Source: Lotus japonicus (lineage: Eukaryota > Streptophyta > Magnoliopsida > Fabales > Fabaceae). Taken from it: a stretch of 64,000 nt of DNA. How positions within the stretch are numbered: position 1 is the stretch's first letter; each line of letters opens with the position of its first letter. Location: the NCBI RefSeq assembly GCF_012489685.1, contig NC_080042.1, positions 11,174,150 to 11,238,149 of the forward strand. The letters are read 5' to 3'. Made by a program: the position numbers and the translations under genes. The notes beneath the pieces are model-generated. The model was given only the letters and a program-made list of their open reading frames with translations. It was not told the DNA's origin and searched no databases. Positions 35,363 to 45,413 of this stretch are shown piece after piece.

Positions 35363-36733
35363 TCATTTTTCAATCAAGCTCAAGTATCTTCTTGATAATT
35401 CCAAAGACAAACCTATTTCATTTTTCTTCTCAAGACACTTCCTTACCTTATTGAACACTGAAAAATTAGGTTTGAGACCCTTGTCCATCATCTCATAAAG
35501 AATCTTTTGGGCAAGTAGCATATTTCCTTTCTTCAAATGAAGAGTAGCAAGTAAGCTATAGTTGGCATTGCTGGAATAGCTCTGCTTACTAGCAGAACCA
35601 ACCACATATTCATGGGCTTCCTCATATTTTCCCAATTCAAAATAAGACTTTATTACAGCAGCATGAGTTAATATACACGGCTCAATACCCTTCAATGTGA
35701 TTTTGTCAAGAAACTTCCGAGCTAAATCAAACTGGCCATGTTTACATAACAAGCTAATAAGAATATTATAGTTAAACTCTTTGGGTAAACCGTGGTCCTT
35801 TTCCACAGTTTCAAGAACTTGGCAAGCTTCAGCAAATTTGCCATTCTTGCATAGACAACTGACTAACAAATTATAAGTAGTCATGTCTGGGTCGAAACCA
35901 CTTCTTTTCATCTCCTTTACCAAAAACCCTGCTCTTTCATAATCCCCTTTCTTGCACACTGCCCTCATTAAGACATTATAATGATTCACCTTCCTCCTGT
36001 CTTTTCCTATCACATACTCAACTATATCAAAAGATCCCGTAAAGGTAAACATCTCTATCAATAACCGAATTCCAGAACTTTGACACAACCCACCAACCTC
36101 ATTGAGCACATCCATAATCTTCCTCACACATTCCACAGTAGAGGCCTTGTCCAAATTCAAAACCAACAAGAACCCAAATGCATTCCTTCCCAAATGCACC
36201 CTTCTATGATTAAATTCATTCAAAATGGGAACCATTGCCTCATAATTCCCCAACAACCCACAATTATTAACAACCAAGCCACCAATCTGAGGGTCACAAC
36301 AAAGCTCAGGGTGTGAACCTTTAAGCCAATGAAAGAACTGCAATGCAGACACTCTCTCACTAGCCAATATATGAAAAATCTCAACAATCAATGCCATAGA
36401 CAAAGACACATTCACCCTGTTCAAGCTGAACTCCAAATCATTCACACCCTCACGAATCAACGCAACAATTTCAGAAACTTGTTTCGCACTAGCATACGGT
36501 CTACCCTTAAAAGAAGAACATGGGTACGAGGAAAAATACCTACGAGTGAGAAACTGCAAACCAAGCTTCAAGCATGAGTGGCCATCATCAATATGGAAGC
36601 ACGAAGTTGGAGAGTGGAAAAGGGTTGTTGAAGGTGGGGTGGCGTTGGAGAAGAAGTGAGCGAAGAGGAAAGTGGTGCAAGGGTGAGGAGTTGAGAAGAA
36701 CCTGAGGATTTTGCAGAGGTTTCGAATTCCCAT
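35363..36733 (-). CDS. P-class pentatricopeptide repeat (PPR) protein, probably organellar
   Basis: Single-exon frame of 456 codons from ATG at 36731-36733 to TGA at 35363-35365. The frame extends 18 codons upstream but only from a GTG, so this ATG is chosen. The first 90 residues (MGIRNLCKILRFFS...) are rich in Arg, Ser, Phe and poor in acidic residues, as in mitochondrial presequences. PPR units are clear from about residue 249: NHYNVLMRAVCKKGDYERAG, TTYNLLVSCLCKNGKF, FNYNILISLLCKHGQF and NYSLLATLHLKKG, each about 35 residues. No E or DYW tail, so it is the P class, whose members bind organellar RNA. No stop or frameshift. It is the only likely host gene here, and a MULE lies 186 bp upstream of its start. 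Confidence 0.9.
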   Translation of the reverse strand: MGIRNLCKILRFFSTPHPCTTFLFAHFFSNATPPSTTLFHSPTSCFHIDDGHSCLKLGLQFLTRRYFSSYPCSSFKGRPYASAKQVSEIVALIREGVNDLEFSLNRVNVSLSMALIVEIFHILASERVSALQFFHWLKGSHPELCCDPQIGGLVVNNCGLLGNYEAMVPILNEFNHRRVHLGRNAFGFLLVLNLDKASTVECVRKIMDVLNEVGGLCQSSGIRLLIEMFTFTGSFDIVEYVIGKDRRKVNHYNVLMRAVCKKGDYERAGFLVKEMKRSGFDPDMTTYNLLVSCLCKNGKFAEACQVLETVEKDHGLPKEFNYNILISLLCKHGQFDLARKFLDKITLKGIEPCILTHAAVIKSYFELGKYEEAHEYVVGSASKQSYSSNANYSLLATLHLKKGNMLLAQKILYEMMDKGLKPNFSVFNKVRKCLEKKNEIGLSLELSRRYLSLIEK

Positions 36734-36919
36734 AGAGGAATGAAATTGTTGAAATTCAAGGTAACTTGTGACCTGTTTTGATGGCACGGTGCCATTAGCG
36801 GTGGTGAGCTTTGTTTGTGTCTGTAAAAGGCTTATTTTTTGTCCAAAAGGCTGAAGAAACTACTGCCAACAAACACCAACACAAGGCCCAACAAGTCTTG
36901 TCTATCAAAATAAAGAAAA

Positions 36920-37245
36920 GGTTTAAACCTCATATTAGTCTCTGTCTTTGTGTCGTCGTCTGAGGTAGTCCCTGACCGGAAAAATTTGTGCAAAAGGTCC
37001 TCGTGAATGAAAAACGTATGGAGCCCGAACCTCCGGCGAGTGATGAAATGGCATGATGACTGGATAAATGATGATGATGTGGCTTTAAAAAAATAAAAAA
37101 ATAAAAAATAAACAAAAATTAAAATTTAATTAACATAGATTAAGTTGTTATAATCCTAACCCTAACTTAAATCACTTAACATATGTCCCCTCAATGTTTT
37201 CATAATTTCCCACAAATTACCCAAATTCCCAAACCCAATTCGTTC
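36920..37245 (+). repeat. Left TIR of the MULE
   Basis: Inverted copy of 42125-42451, about 90% alike by eye, lacking a 17-bp block present in the right TIR near 42330. It contains the promoter region of the GRF-finger gene by position. Confidence 0.85.
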
Positions 37246-37435
37246 ATCTTATCTGCTGAAATTAGGGTTCATCACATTTTTCCTCTCTTCCTCTCCTCTG
37301 ATCTTCTCCTTCGTCCCCAAATCGTTCTTCTTACTCTTCTGAACTCCGTTCTTAAATCTCGCTCGTGTTCATCTTCCTGCCCTGAACTTCGTTCGTCAAT
37401 CGCGCTCCTGGTAACTCGTTCCTCTCGTCGAAACC

Positions 37436-37973
37436 ATGAATTCTTCATATGCTTCTTCATCTCGCTCCAGGTCGAGGACAAGGTCTGCAAGTGGAAGTGC
37501 CAGATGTCAATGTGGTCTTCCTCTCATCATTTACACTGCAGGTACTCGACATAATCAAGATAGGAAATTTCTCAGATGCAGAAAATGGCAAGTAATTGAA
37601 TGGTCTTCCTGTCAAGTTGTTTAAGCTGTGGTATGTTGAAATTATGGGTGACCAACTTGAATGTTTGTTGTAGGTTCCAGGTACTTGTGGTTTCTTTTTT
37701 TGGATTGATGATCCAAATCTGGGAACTGATACAGTTCAGGGAAGAGATGCAATTCAGGGAAGAGATCCTCAAGTTCAAAGTGATGCAATGAGTTATAATT
37801 CTGAGATTGGGAATTCATTAAACTCTGTTAATGTTGCTCCTGATTTGAATAAAAAGATTCAGAAGCTCAAGATGAAGCTTGAAGTTGAGAGAATCCAGAA
37901 GAAGATATTATGTTTGTTTACTCTGGTTGCTTCCACTGTAGCAATATGGTGTTTGTGTATGAGAAAGGGTTGA
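37436..37973 (+). CDS. GRF-type zinc finger protein with coiled coil and C-terminal membrane segment (MULE accessory gene)
   Basis: Two exons, 37436-37591 and 37674-37973, joined in phase across an 82-bp GT-AG intron, giving 151 residues. After a Ser/Arg-rich start comes a GRF finger: CQCG, then HNQDRKFLRC in exon 1 and CGFFFWIDD at the start of exon 2, i.e. the C-x-C...C...C ligands with the G-R-x-F-like core. GRF fingers bind single-stranded nucleic acid in other proteins. A Lys/Glu coiled coil follows (about residues 109-128), then a hydrophobic segment (LCLFTLVASTVAIWCLCM) and the end. The start is the first ATG of the frame. It occupies the mudrB-like position of the MULE; its role in transposition is unknown. 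No stop or frameshift seen. Confidence 0.8.
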
Positions 37974-38019
37974 AAGAAGGTTGTGAAAGAAGTGGGTTGA
38001 AAGAAGGTGCTGAAGGAAG

Positions 38020-38180
38020 TGAGTTTAATTATGTTAGGTCATCCATCTAGAATTGTTTGTTGTTAATGGCATGTTGCCAGTATTTTGTTCATGGTAGCAA
38101 GAAGGAGTTTAATTATGTTACGTCATCCATCTAGACTTGTTTGTTGTTAATGGCATGTTGCCAGTATTTTGTTCATGGAA
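38020..38180 (+). repeat. Tandem duplication of about 85 bp
   Basis: TTTAATTATGTTAGGTCATC and the following 65 bp are repeated once about 85 bp later with a few changes. It lies in the 3' region between the two convergent MULE genes. Confidence 0.75.
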
Positions 38181-38902
38181 GGAACTATTTTGTGTACCAT
38201 GTATTGAATTTAATGAAAAGCAGCCTTAATGACATTAAACATAGTTGTTATGTTACTGTTGAAGAATTTATTTCTTGGCCTGACTTTGTACTTCCTTCAT
38301 CATACACATTCAACATTATTAACAAGAGCCTAAAAAGAGACAACCAACATAGACAAGTAAATATATTATAGTCAAACTGGACAAGCAAATAGATTAGGTT
38401 AAACCATCAATACATAAGGACTTAAACTGCTTCAACAGTCATCGTTTGCAGAAGGATAAGCATAGCTAAAAACATTTAAAATCCAGCAACTTAGTGGCCA
38501 AAGTAAGTGGTCCACAAACACCCATAAATATTACAAAACATTCGACCATCCTAGTGGCCATGTGGTCCACATTCAACTGCTATAGAAAGAAAAAGAAAGA
38601 ACCATGTGAACCATAAATATTTAATTAGTAAGATCTTGATTCCCACACACAAAAAGCTATCATTTCCCACTCTAAAATAACCTTTCCCTTCATCCAAAGC
38701 AAGGTTAAGTGGATTCTCTCACTGTTTTGTCCATGGCAACACTGTATTGTGTAGGTAAAGTGTCTCCATCTTCAACAGCTGTAGTCCCATCTTCTGTAGC
38801 CATGGGAATATCAATTCTTGTAACAGCTGTAGTCCCATCTTCTGTCATTGAAGTACCAGCTTCAGTCCCAACTTGGAGGATAGAAGCAGAAGTGCTTGCA
38901 CC

Positions 38903-41600
38903 TCAATGATTCCCAATCACTGCAGCATAATTCATCGGACTCCAATTTTCAACCTCTGACCTTGGAGCATCACACACTTTTTCCTTCTGAAATTAAATGC
39001 AAAGGTTAGTTTGTAATAGAATCCCAGGAAATTCAGTATCAATTAGATCTGAGTTCAAATCATACCCCTTTTCCAGAGTTCAGAGGGACTGGGGTAGTAA
39101 CATTATTTGCAAGCTCCTTGATAACAATACCAGGAAGAGAGGGTGCAAGAACATGAAATATGGTGTTTATTTCAGGGGTGTTCTTACATATGTTTTTATA
39201 GTGCCCATACTGCTTGCATTTACTGCATTTCTTAAATCCATTTTTCTGCAAAAAAATCACAACATCTATTACAACATACACCAGGTTTCATAGCAATAAT
39301 ACACAAGTAATTGTTTGGATTGTTACCTTTGTTTTCTTTTGAGCAGTTGTATTTTGTGGTTCAACCTCAGGTCCATCATTTTCTGCTTCAGCCTCAGGTG
39401 CATCAACTTGAGGTGCATCAACTTGTTCTTCTACATCAGGTTGATCTTCTTGAATAGGGTTCTTACAGCCCTTCTTATTGTGCCCATATTGCTTGCACCT
39501 ACTGCACTTCCAAGCTACACCCCCCCTCTTTAATTTACTTGGATTAGGATCATCATATAGGTCTCTCCTCCTCAATTCTTGGGCCTCCCTGCTCTTCTCT
39601 TATACAGTGGTGGCATAATGCATACAGGATCATGTGGGGTAACAATCCACTGGTTAGGTCCAGGTAATGGTGTGATAAAATTCTCATATGTTGCTTTGTA
39701 AGCAGCCCTCTGGTAGCATTCATCAACTTAGTTCTTTGGATCATGGCCATGGAAACTAATTGCAGCCACAACATGTCTGCATGGAAAGCCATTCAACTCC
39801 CAGAATGTACAAGTGCAAGTCCTATGCCTCAAGCTTATAACATGCCTCTCCAAAGTGAAAGTATGGCGAACCTCAAACTGTAGATCACCAACAGTCCTAG
39901 GGACCCAGTTCTTACAGTGGTCAACCTCATGTGATAGCCTCTTCAATGGCCCATGCATGATCTGCCCATTATGCTTGTTCAGCTTCTCTATCATTGTTGG
40001 AAACCTTCCCATGACATAGGTCCTAATCCACTCCATCATGGTTAGGATAGGTTTGTCTCTGGCCAACATAATTGCTTAGTTGAAGGCTTCAGATAGGTTG
40101 TTCATAACCACATCACACCTAGAGAAATAGCTAAAGGCATGTCTGCACCAGCTTGAAGTTGGCTTGCCCATCAACCAATGGTAAGCAATTTCATTATGCT
40201 CCTTTATCAATTGCATTTTTTCTTTCCAAGCAGCTTCATATGTAGCCTTGGCAGCCGCCATTTTTAGGTCCCTTAGAAGTACCCCATCTCCAATTTTATT
40301 TTTCATATTTGCATAAAGATGCCTTACACATAGTCTATGTTCAACATCTTGCAGCATATCTTCTTTGAAGACCTCCATCAAACCCTATTATCATTTTCAG
40401 CAAAAAAATTACATTAGGACAGGTAGAGAACAAGTGAGATTAATTATGACAATAAGTTTACAATTACCTTTTGTTGATCAGAGATAAAGACCCATCTTCT
40501 TGATCTTGTGGGGTCTATGCCATCCATCAACAGCTCCATAAACCACTTCCAACTATCTTTCGTTTCAGATTCAACAACACCAAAGGCTAGTGGAAAATAC
40601 TTCTCATTTGCATCTCTACCAACTGCTGCCAACAATATTCCTCCATGTTTAGTCTTGAGATGACATCCATCCAAGCCAATGAATGGCCTACACCCAGCTA
40701 GGAACCCTCTTTTACAGCCATCCAAGCACATATAAAATCTGCTAAATCTAGGAAACAGAGTGGTTCTGGGCGTTACAAAGTTCATTTTGCATGTGTTTCC
40801 TGCTGCCATTCAGGTAAATTTTCAGCAAGGGGCACTTCAGGTAAATTTTCATGAAGGGGCACTTCAGGCAAATTTTCATCAAGGGGCACTTCAGACAAAT
40901 TTTCAGCAAGAGGCACATCAAGAACAACCTGCACTTCAGGTAAATTTTCAACAACCCCCCCCCACTCCTTCATTCTGCACATTTTTAGGAATTGGAACAT
41001 TTTCATTCAACTGAACTTCTGAAATTGGAACGTTATCAGTAAGCTCCACATCTGGCTCATTCACCTGAGAATGAAGAGTGACTTCATCTGGAACATTATC
41101 ACTAAGCACCACATCTTGCTCATCATCAGAGATAACAACTAAAGAAGGCTTGCCCTTATTATTTGATTTCCTCACCACATCTTGTAAACGATGGGACCTT
41201 CTGACAGTTTTCATTTTTTTTGATGGATCCTTCTTTTTTTTTTTGCTTTTTCCTTTTCAGTCACTACAGAGGGTACACCTTGATCTCGGTGAGGAGGCTC
41301 TTGTGACAGATTTTCAACAAGGATGAGACCTTCACCCTTTAAAGCAGCATACCTAGCCATATCTCGTGCATCAGCATCAGATTTGTAATGCCTGAAGACA
41401 TGTTGAGGAACATCCTCAGTAGTTACCCACCACAAATTAAACTCCTTGTATCCCAGTTCTTTGATCATATTAACAGTGTCAATGAAGGACCACATATCTT
41501 CATCTTGATTTGCATAAGCACGTACAACACCACCAAAGTAATGCAAGTAAGGGGATGTTCCAAACCAACCACCATGACGAACAAGCAAGGTAAACCCCAT
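38903..41600 (-). pseudogene. MULE transposase (mudrA-like), decayed
   Basis: ATG at 41598-41600 opens a PB1-like N-terminal domain (MGFTLLVRHGGWFG). It passes a nuclear-signal-like Lys run and acidic repeats into the DDE core: first D in FIGLDGCHLK, second D in FISDQQK, E in NNLSEAFN. A SWIM finger (CTCTFWELNGFPCRH) and two zinc knuckles (CSRCKQYGHNKKGC and CSKCKQYGHYKNIC) follow. Introns: 40385-40467, 39246-39326 and probably 38987-39065. Damage: frameshifts in an A11 run (41234-41244) and a C9 run (40955-40963), TAA at 40076-40078 just after the catalytic E region, TAA at 39728-39730, and a further shift near 39590. The DNA-binding region usual between the N-terminal domain and DDE core is missing. 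Confidence 0.88.
40805..40965 (-). repeat. Tandem 30-bp repeat inside the transposase frame
   Basis: Four to five copies encode ENLPEVPLAx decapeptides (minus strand), with Ala/Asp/His as the variable residue. They sit where the DNA-binding region of the transposase would be expected. Confidence 0.75.
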
Positions 41601-42124
41601 CCTGTCAATCCCAAAAAAGCCAAGTTAACATTCATCCATCCCTAAATAGCAACCCAAAACACAGCAACAAAAAACCCAACCACAGCAAGGCAAAACACAC
41701 GGACACAAAACCCACCCCAAAACCAACACGAAAACCCACCCCAAAACCCACACCAAAACCCACACCACACCAAAACCCATCCCACTCGAAAACCCCAAAA
41801 CCCACACCAAATATAAGACTCCAACAATAATCAGCACAATAACATACCCAATAAGCTTAATTTATACAGAATCGAAGAAGAGATGAAAATGTTCGAACTT
41901 ACTTGTCAATCTGGGCTCAGACTTGGCCTCAACGGTGGTCTCGAAATCGAACACCACAAACCGCTCAAAAGGAACAACCAACACCGACGAGAATAAATGA
42001 AGAAGGAGCTTTAACAGGAAGAACCAGAAGAATGAAGAACAAGAAGGTGGCTAGGGTTGATAGGTGACACTGGAAATGAAGAACACGAAGAAAGTTAGGG
42101 TTGGTTCAACTTTAGATTTCTCAG

Positions 42125-42451
42125 ATTATTGAATTGGGATTGGGAATTGGGGTAATTTGTGGGGAATTAGGAAAATATTGGGGGGAAATATGTTTAAGTG
42201 AATTAAGTTAGGGTTAGATGTTAATTAAATTTTAATTTTTGTTTATTTATTAATTTTTAATTCTTTTAAAGCCACGTCATCATCATTTATCCAGTCATCA
42301 TGCCATTTCATCACTCGTCGGAGGTCCGGGCTCCGGCGAGGACTGGCTCCATACGTTTTTCATTCACGAGGACCTTTCGCACAAATTTTTCCGGTCAGGG
42401 ACCTACCTCAGACGGCGACACAAAGACAGGGACTAATATGAGGTTTAAACC
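42125..42451 (-). repeat. Right TIR of the MULE
   Basis: Inverted copy of the left TIR, containing the presumed transposase promoter and leader. The stretch 41640-41810 just inside carries an AAAACCCACACC-like low-complexity tract. Confidence 0.85.
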
Positions 42452-42553
42452 TAAAGAAAACCATCCCAAGAAAAACAGTGCTGCTTACCGTGATAAAAAG
42501 TAGTTGTTTGAGAGTTCGATTCTTAAGAACCACATTTTTTTAGAAGACCTTTG

Positions 42554-42662
42554 GTTTTTTTTTGTGTACATCAGAAAGATAAATTGCACTCGCCATGAAT
42601 CGATCCCTGGACCTCCCCTACCCAACTCATATGTCCCCCAACTCCTACCACTTGAGCTATCC
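42554..42662 (-). mobile_element. tRNA-derived SINE copy
   Basis: Same family as 24504-24610: minus strand GGATAGCTCAAGTGGTAGGAG, a B-box-like GGATCGATTC and an A-rich tail. No clear target duplication. Confidence 0.65.
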
Positions 42663-42768
42663 TACGAAGACACCACACCCGGGTCAGAATTGCGAGAGAA
42701 ATATAATAAATAAAAAAAGTAGCATCGTCACTTGAACAAAAAAGACACATATAAACTTAGCTAATGAT

Positions 42769-42943
42769 ACCCGAGTGGGGTAGCTCAGTTGGCAACGCAG
42801 ACAGAGTGTATGGGAAGAGCTCTCGGGTTCGATCCCCACACAATATATTCCGGGGGAGGAATGAAGAGTCTTAATTGTGACTAATTCCCGAATCTGACCG
42901 CATCCATAAGGTGACCGCGTATCCGATGTTTATACCAAAAAAG
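42769..42943 (+). mobile_element. tRNA-derived SINE with 16-bp target duplication
   Basis: Box A GGTAGCTCAGTTGG and box B GGGTTCGATCCCC in a tRNA-like head, a non-tRNA body and an A-rich end. Flanks AAACTTAGCTAATGAT (42753-42768) and AAACTTGGCTAATGAT (42944-42959) differ by one base. A different SINE family from 42554-42662. It is not a tRNA gene, since the anticodon arm does not pair as a tRNA and the body continues past the head. Confidence 0.85.
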
Positions 42944-42959
42944 AAACTTGGCTAATGAT

Positions 42960-43285
42960 GTTTAAAAAGTGATAGCCATACTTACTTTAAGGCTATTGTA
43001 AGATCAAAAAAATATATAGACTCTACTATCCAATTAATGGGATCTACATGAGCTTCAACCAATCAATGAGTTTGGCAAAGTGAGTATTAAGGTAGCGTTT
43101 GACCTAGCTTTTTTTTGTAACTTAAAAACTCATTAAAAGTAAAAGCTGGGACAAACACATTTGAGGATAAGTTCTTTGAAGAATAAGTAACTTATTTTTA
43201 TTATAGAAAAATATAATAAATAACTTTTTAGAAAAATGTATCAAGAGGAGCTTTTTTTTTTTTTAAAAAGTAACTTATTTTTGTC
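42960..43285. other. AT-rich spacer
   Basis: No feature supported. Several AAGTAACTTATTTTT repeats near 43185-43270. Confidence 0.4.
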
Positions 43286-43580
43286 TGGAGGTCAAAGTGT
43301 TGTGGTCTCTACCACCACCTCCATTACCGCCACCACCTTCATCACATCTGTTACCGTCACCGCATCGTTGATATCCATGCCGCCTCCACCACCGTTATTG
43401 TCCCCACCGCCGCCGCCGCCGCCACCACCGCCTCCTTCATCGCCACCTTCACCCTCCACCACCATTGTCACTTCTACCATTAATAAGACCACCTTGTCTA
43501 CCACCATAAATGTCACCAGCACCGCCACCCTCCTTTCACCACTGTCACCGCTACCGCAAGGACGGATGCAAGTGTGATGA
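43286..43580 (+). repeat. ACC-rich minisatellite, part 1
   Basis: Interrupted ACC/GCC triplets with a recurring block CTACCATTAATAAGACCAC. The Pro/Thr- or Val-rich frames in it are by-products of triplet composition. Confidence 0.75.
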
Positions 43581-44274
43581 TATGAGGGCAAGTGCCCTCA
43601 CTTAATTTTGAAAGAAACATTAGAAAAAAAAATTGAGTAGTAAAAAAGGTATGTGATTTTTTATGCCTCATTTGATTAAAAATGCCCTCACTTATGTCCC
43701 ACATTGCTAAATGCCCTCACTTGTATCTCACATGACTAAATGTCCTCACTTGAGTAGTAAAAGTATGTGTTTTTGATGGCCTATTTGAAAAAAAAAAATG
43801 CATTCACTTGTGTCCCCTTTGGTAAAAAATGTCTTCACTTTAAATAGTACTCCCTCCGTTCCTAATTATAAGACCTAGTTTCAAAATTTTCATGTTCCTA
43901 AATATAAGATCTCTTACAATAATCTAGCAAAAGGTTTTGTACTCTTCCATATTTACCCCTCACATTAATTGTATGTTTTCAATTCCAAAGTTACCACCTA
44001 CCATTAATTACTACTAATCCAACTAACTATGACTTTTGGTATAAATGCAATGATTATTAGTGAGAGAAAATGACAAAGGGTAAATAGGGAAGAATGTATG
44101 CATTTTTAAAAAATCAATACACTAAGTAGTCACATTAAGTGCTTTCTTAATAAGCACAATTTTTTAGAATAGGTTTTATATTTAGGAACGGAGAGAGTAT
44201 ATGTTAATTTTTTTGTTACGAATTTATACGTATATATTGCCCTCACTACATCGAATTTCGGGATCCGTCCCTAG
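43559..44274. mobile_element. Possible TIR element containing a Stowaway MITE
   Basis: Weak inverted ends (AGGACGGATGC and GGATCCGTCCCT) bound a non-coding block with several copies of the motif TGCCCTCACTT. It sits within the ACC-rich DNA. Superfamily not assigned. Confidence 0.35.
43850..44197. mobile_element. Stowaway (Tc1/Mariner) MITE, 348 bp
   Basis: Ends CTCCCTCCGTTCCTAA and TTAGGAACGGAGAGAG with TA duplications on both sides, the classic plant Stowaway terminus. Confidence 0.88.
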
Positions 44275-44514
44275 CCACCGCCACTGCCACGCCACCACTA
44301 CTGCCTCATTCATCGCCACCTTCACCCTTCACCACCATCACCACTACCATTAATTATCACCACCCTCCACCACCACCATTGTTATCGCTGCGACCACCGT
44401 CACTGTCATCGTCAGTGTCACCACCGCCTCCTTCACACCACCTTCACCCTCCACCACCACCACCACTTCTACCATTAATAAGACCACTGTCACCACTATC
44501 ACTGCCACCACCGC
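44268..44514 (+). repeat. ACC-rich minisatellite, part 2
   Basis: Continues part 1 with two further copies of the ACCATTAATAAGACCAC-type block, then is cut by the solo LTR at 44515. Confidence 0.75.
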
Positions 44515-45377
44515 TGTAACACCCCGATTTCCAGGTGTCACTTTAGTAACTCAAAAATAAACTTTACGCGGAAAGCAGGTATTTTTTTTTTCTTCTTTTT
44601 AATCAGCGATAGAAAATAAAGACATAACCCAGCAAACTAAACTAACCGATGTACATCATATAAACATGTACAGTCTCAGCTGCACTCCAACGTCACACGC
44701 CCTCGCAGTGACTCCCAAGTAGTGTGCCCGTAGGCAAATATGTACAGATCCAGAAGTGTGAGTAAAAGTCATAAATACAATCCTCCAAGAGAAAGTCGGC
44801 CTCAAAATGGCCTAAGTAAAGACCCTTATGTCCGACTGACTCACTGTGATCCTTTAGTAAGAGATCCACACAAAAAGTCATGCGTCGGGAACCTACCCTG
44901 TCCCAAAAGCAAAACGAATCAGAGCTCTACACAAAAAAATGACGCCTGCCTAAACTACCCTCCCAGTACCGCTCAAAGCTCCTCCTCCTCCTCCTCGTCG
45001 CTCGACGAGTAGCTGTCGACGTCAGTGTCGGAGTCAGAGTCCGAGTCCACAGCGAACTGAAGTTGGGAAGTTGAAGCTCAGCTCCATGCGTCGTAGAACT
45101 CCCTTCGTCAGACGTCCATGCTCGTCAGTCCGGTCCTCCATGACCCTTCCCCGGTACGTCACCCGATGACCCACAAGATAGATCACCCAAGCGGTGGGGG
45201 TATGTCGGTCAACCAGCTCAAACCTGATCCCCCCCCCCGAGGGAGAGACCATCGAAACCCAATCCGCCGTCGACATCTGGCAGCAGGCCGACCGCCCAAA
45301 CACAAACATGAAACCAAAGCCAAGGCGCTAGGGTCAACTCACGGAATAGAGTAGATATACAAACAACATGTGATTGG

Positions 45378-45413
<36 letters not shown>

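Larger units (their letters stand above)
36920..42451. mobile_element. MuDR-like Mutator element (MULE) with two convergent genes
   Basis: Ends GGTTTAAACCTCATATTAG and its complement, with a perfect 9-bp duplication TAAAGAAAA (36911-36919 and 42452-42460). TIRs are about 330 bp (36920-37245 and 42125-42451). From the left TIR a spliced GRF-finger gene runs rightward. From the right TIR a mudrA-like transposase runs leftward. This matches the layout of maize MuDR (mudrA and mudrB convergent, each driven by a TIR), though the second protein is not MURB. The transposase is decayed (two stops, two homopolymer frameshifts, no DNA-binding region) while the GRF gene is open. Confidence 0.93.

Noticed and set aside
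35979..36577. Plus-strand frames within the PPR gene
   Set aside because: They are shadows of the PPR reading frame.
36734..36787. 18-codon upstream extension of the PPR frame
   Set aside because: It begins at GTG, not ATG. The first in-frame ATG is at 36733 and gives a better presequence.
41625..41837. Trp/Gly/Val-rich frames
   Set aside because: Translation of a low-complexity AAAACCCACACC-type tract upstream of the transposase.
42780..42841. tRNA gene
   Set aside because: A and B boxes belong to a SINE with body, A-rich end and 16-bp TSD. No proper anticodon stem-loop or 3' trailer.
43236..43591. Proline/threonine- or valine-rich proteins on either strand
   Set aside because: Both strands are open because of ACC triplet repeats. 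No domain and no start context.
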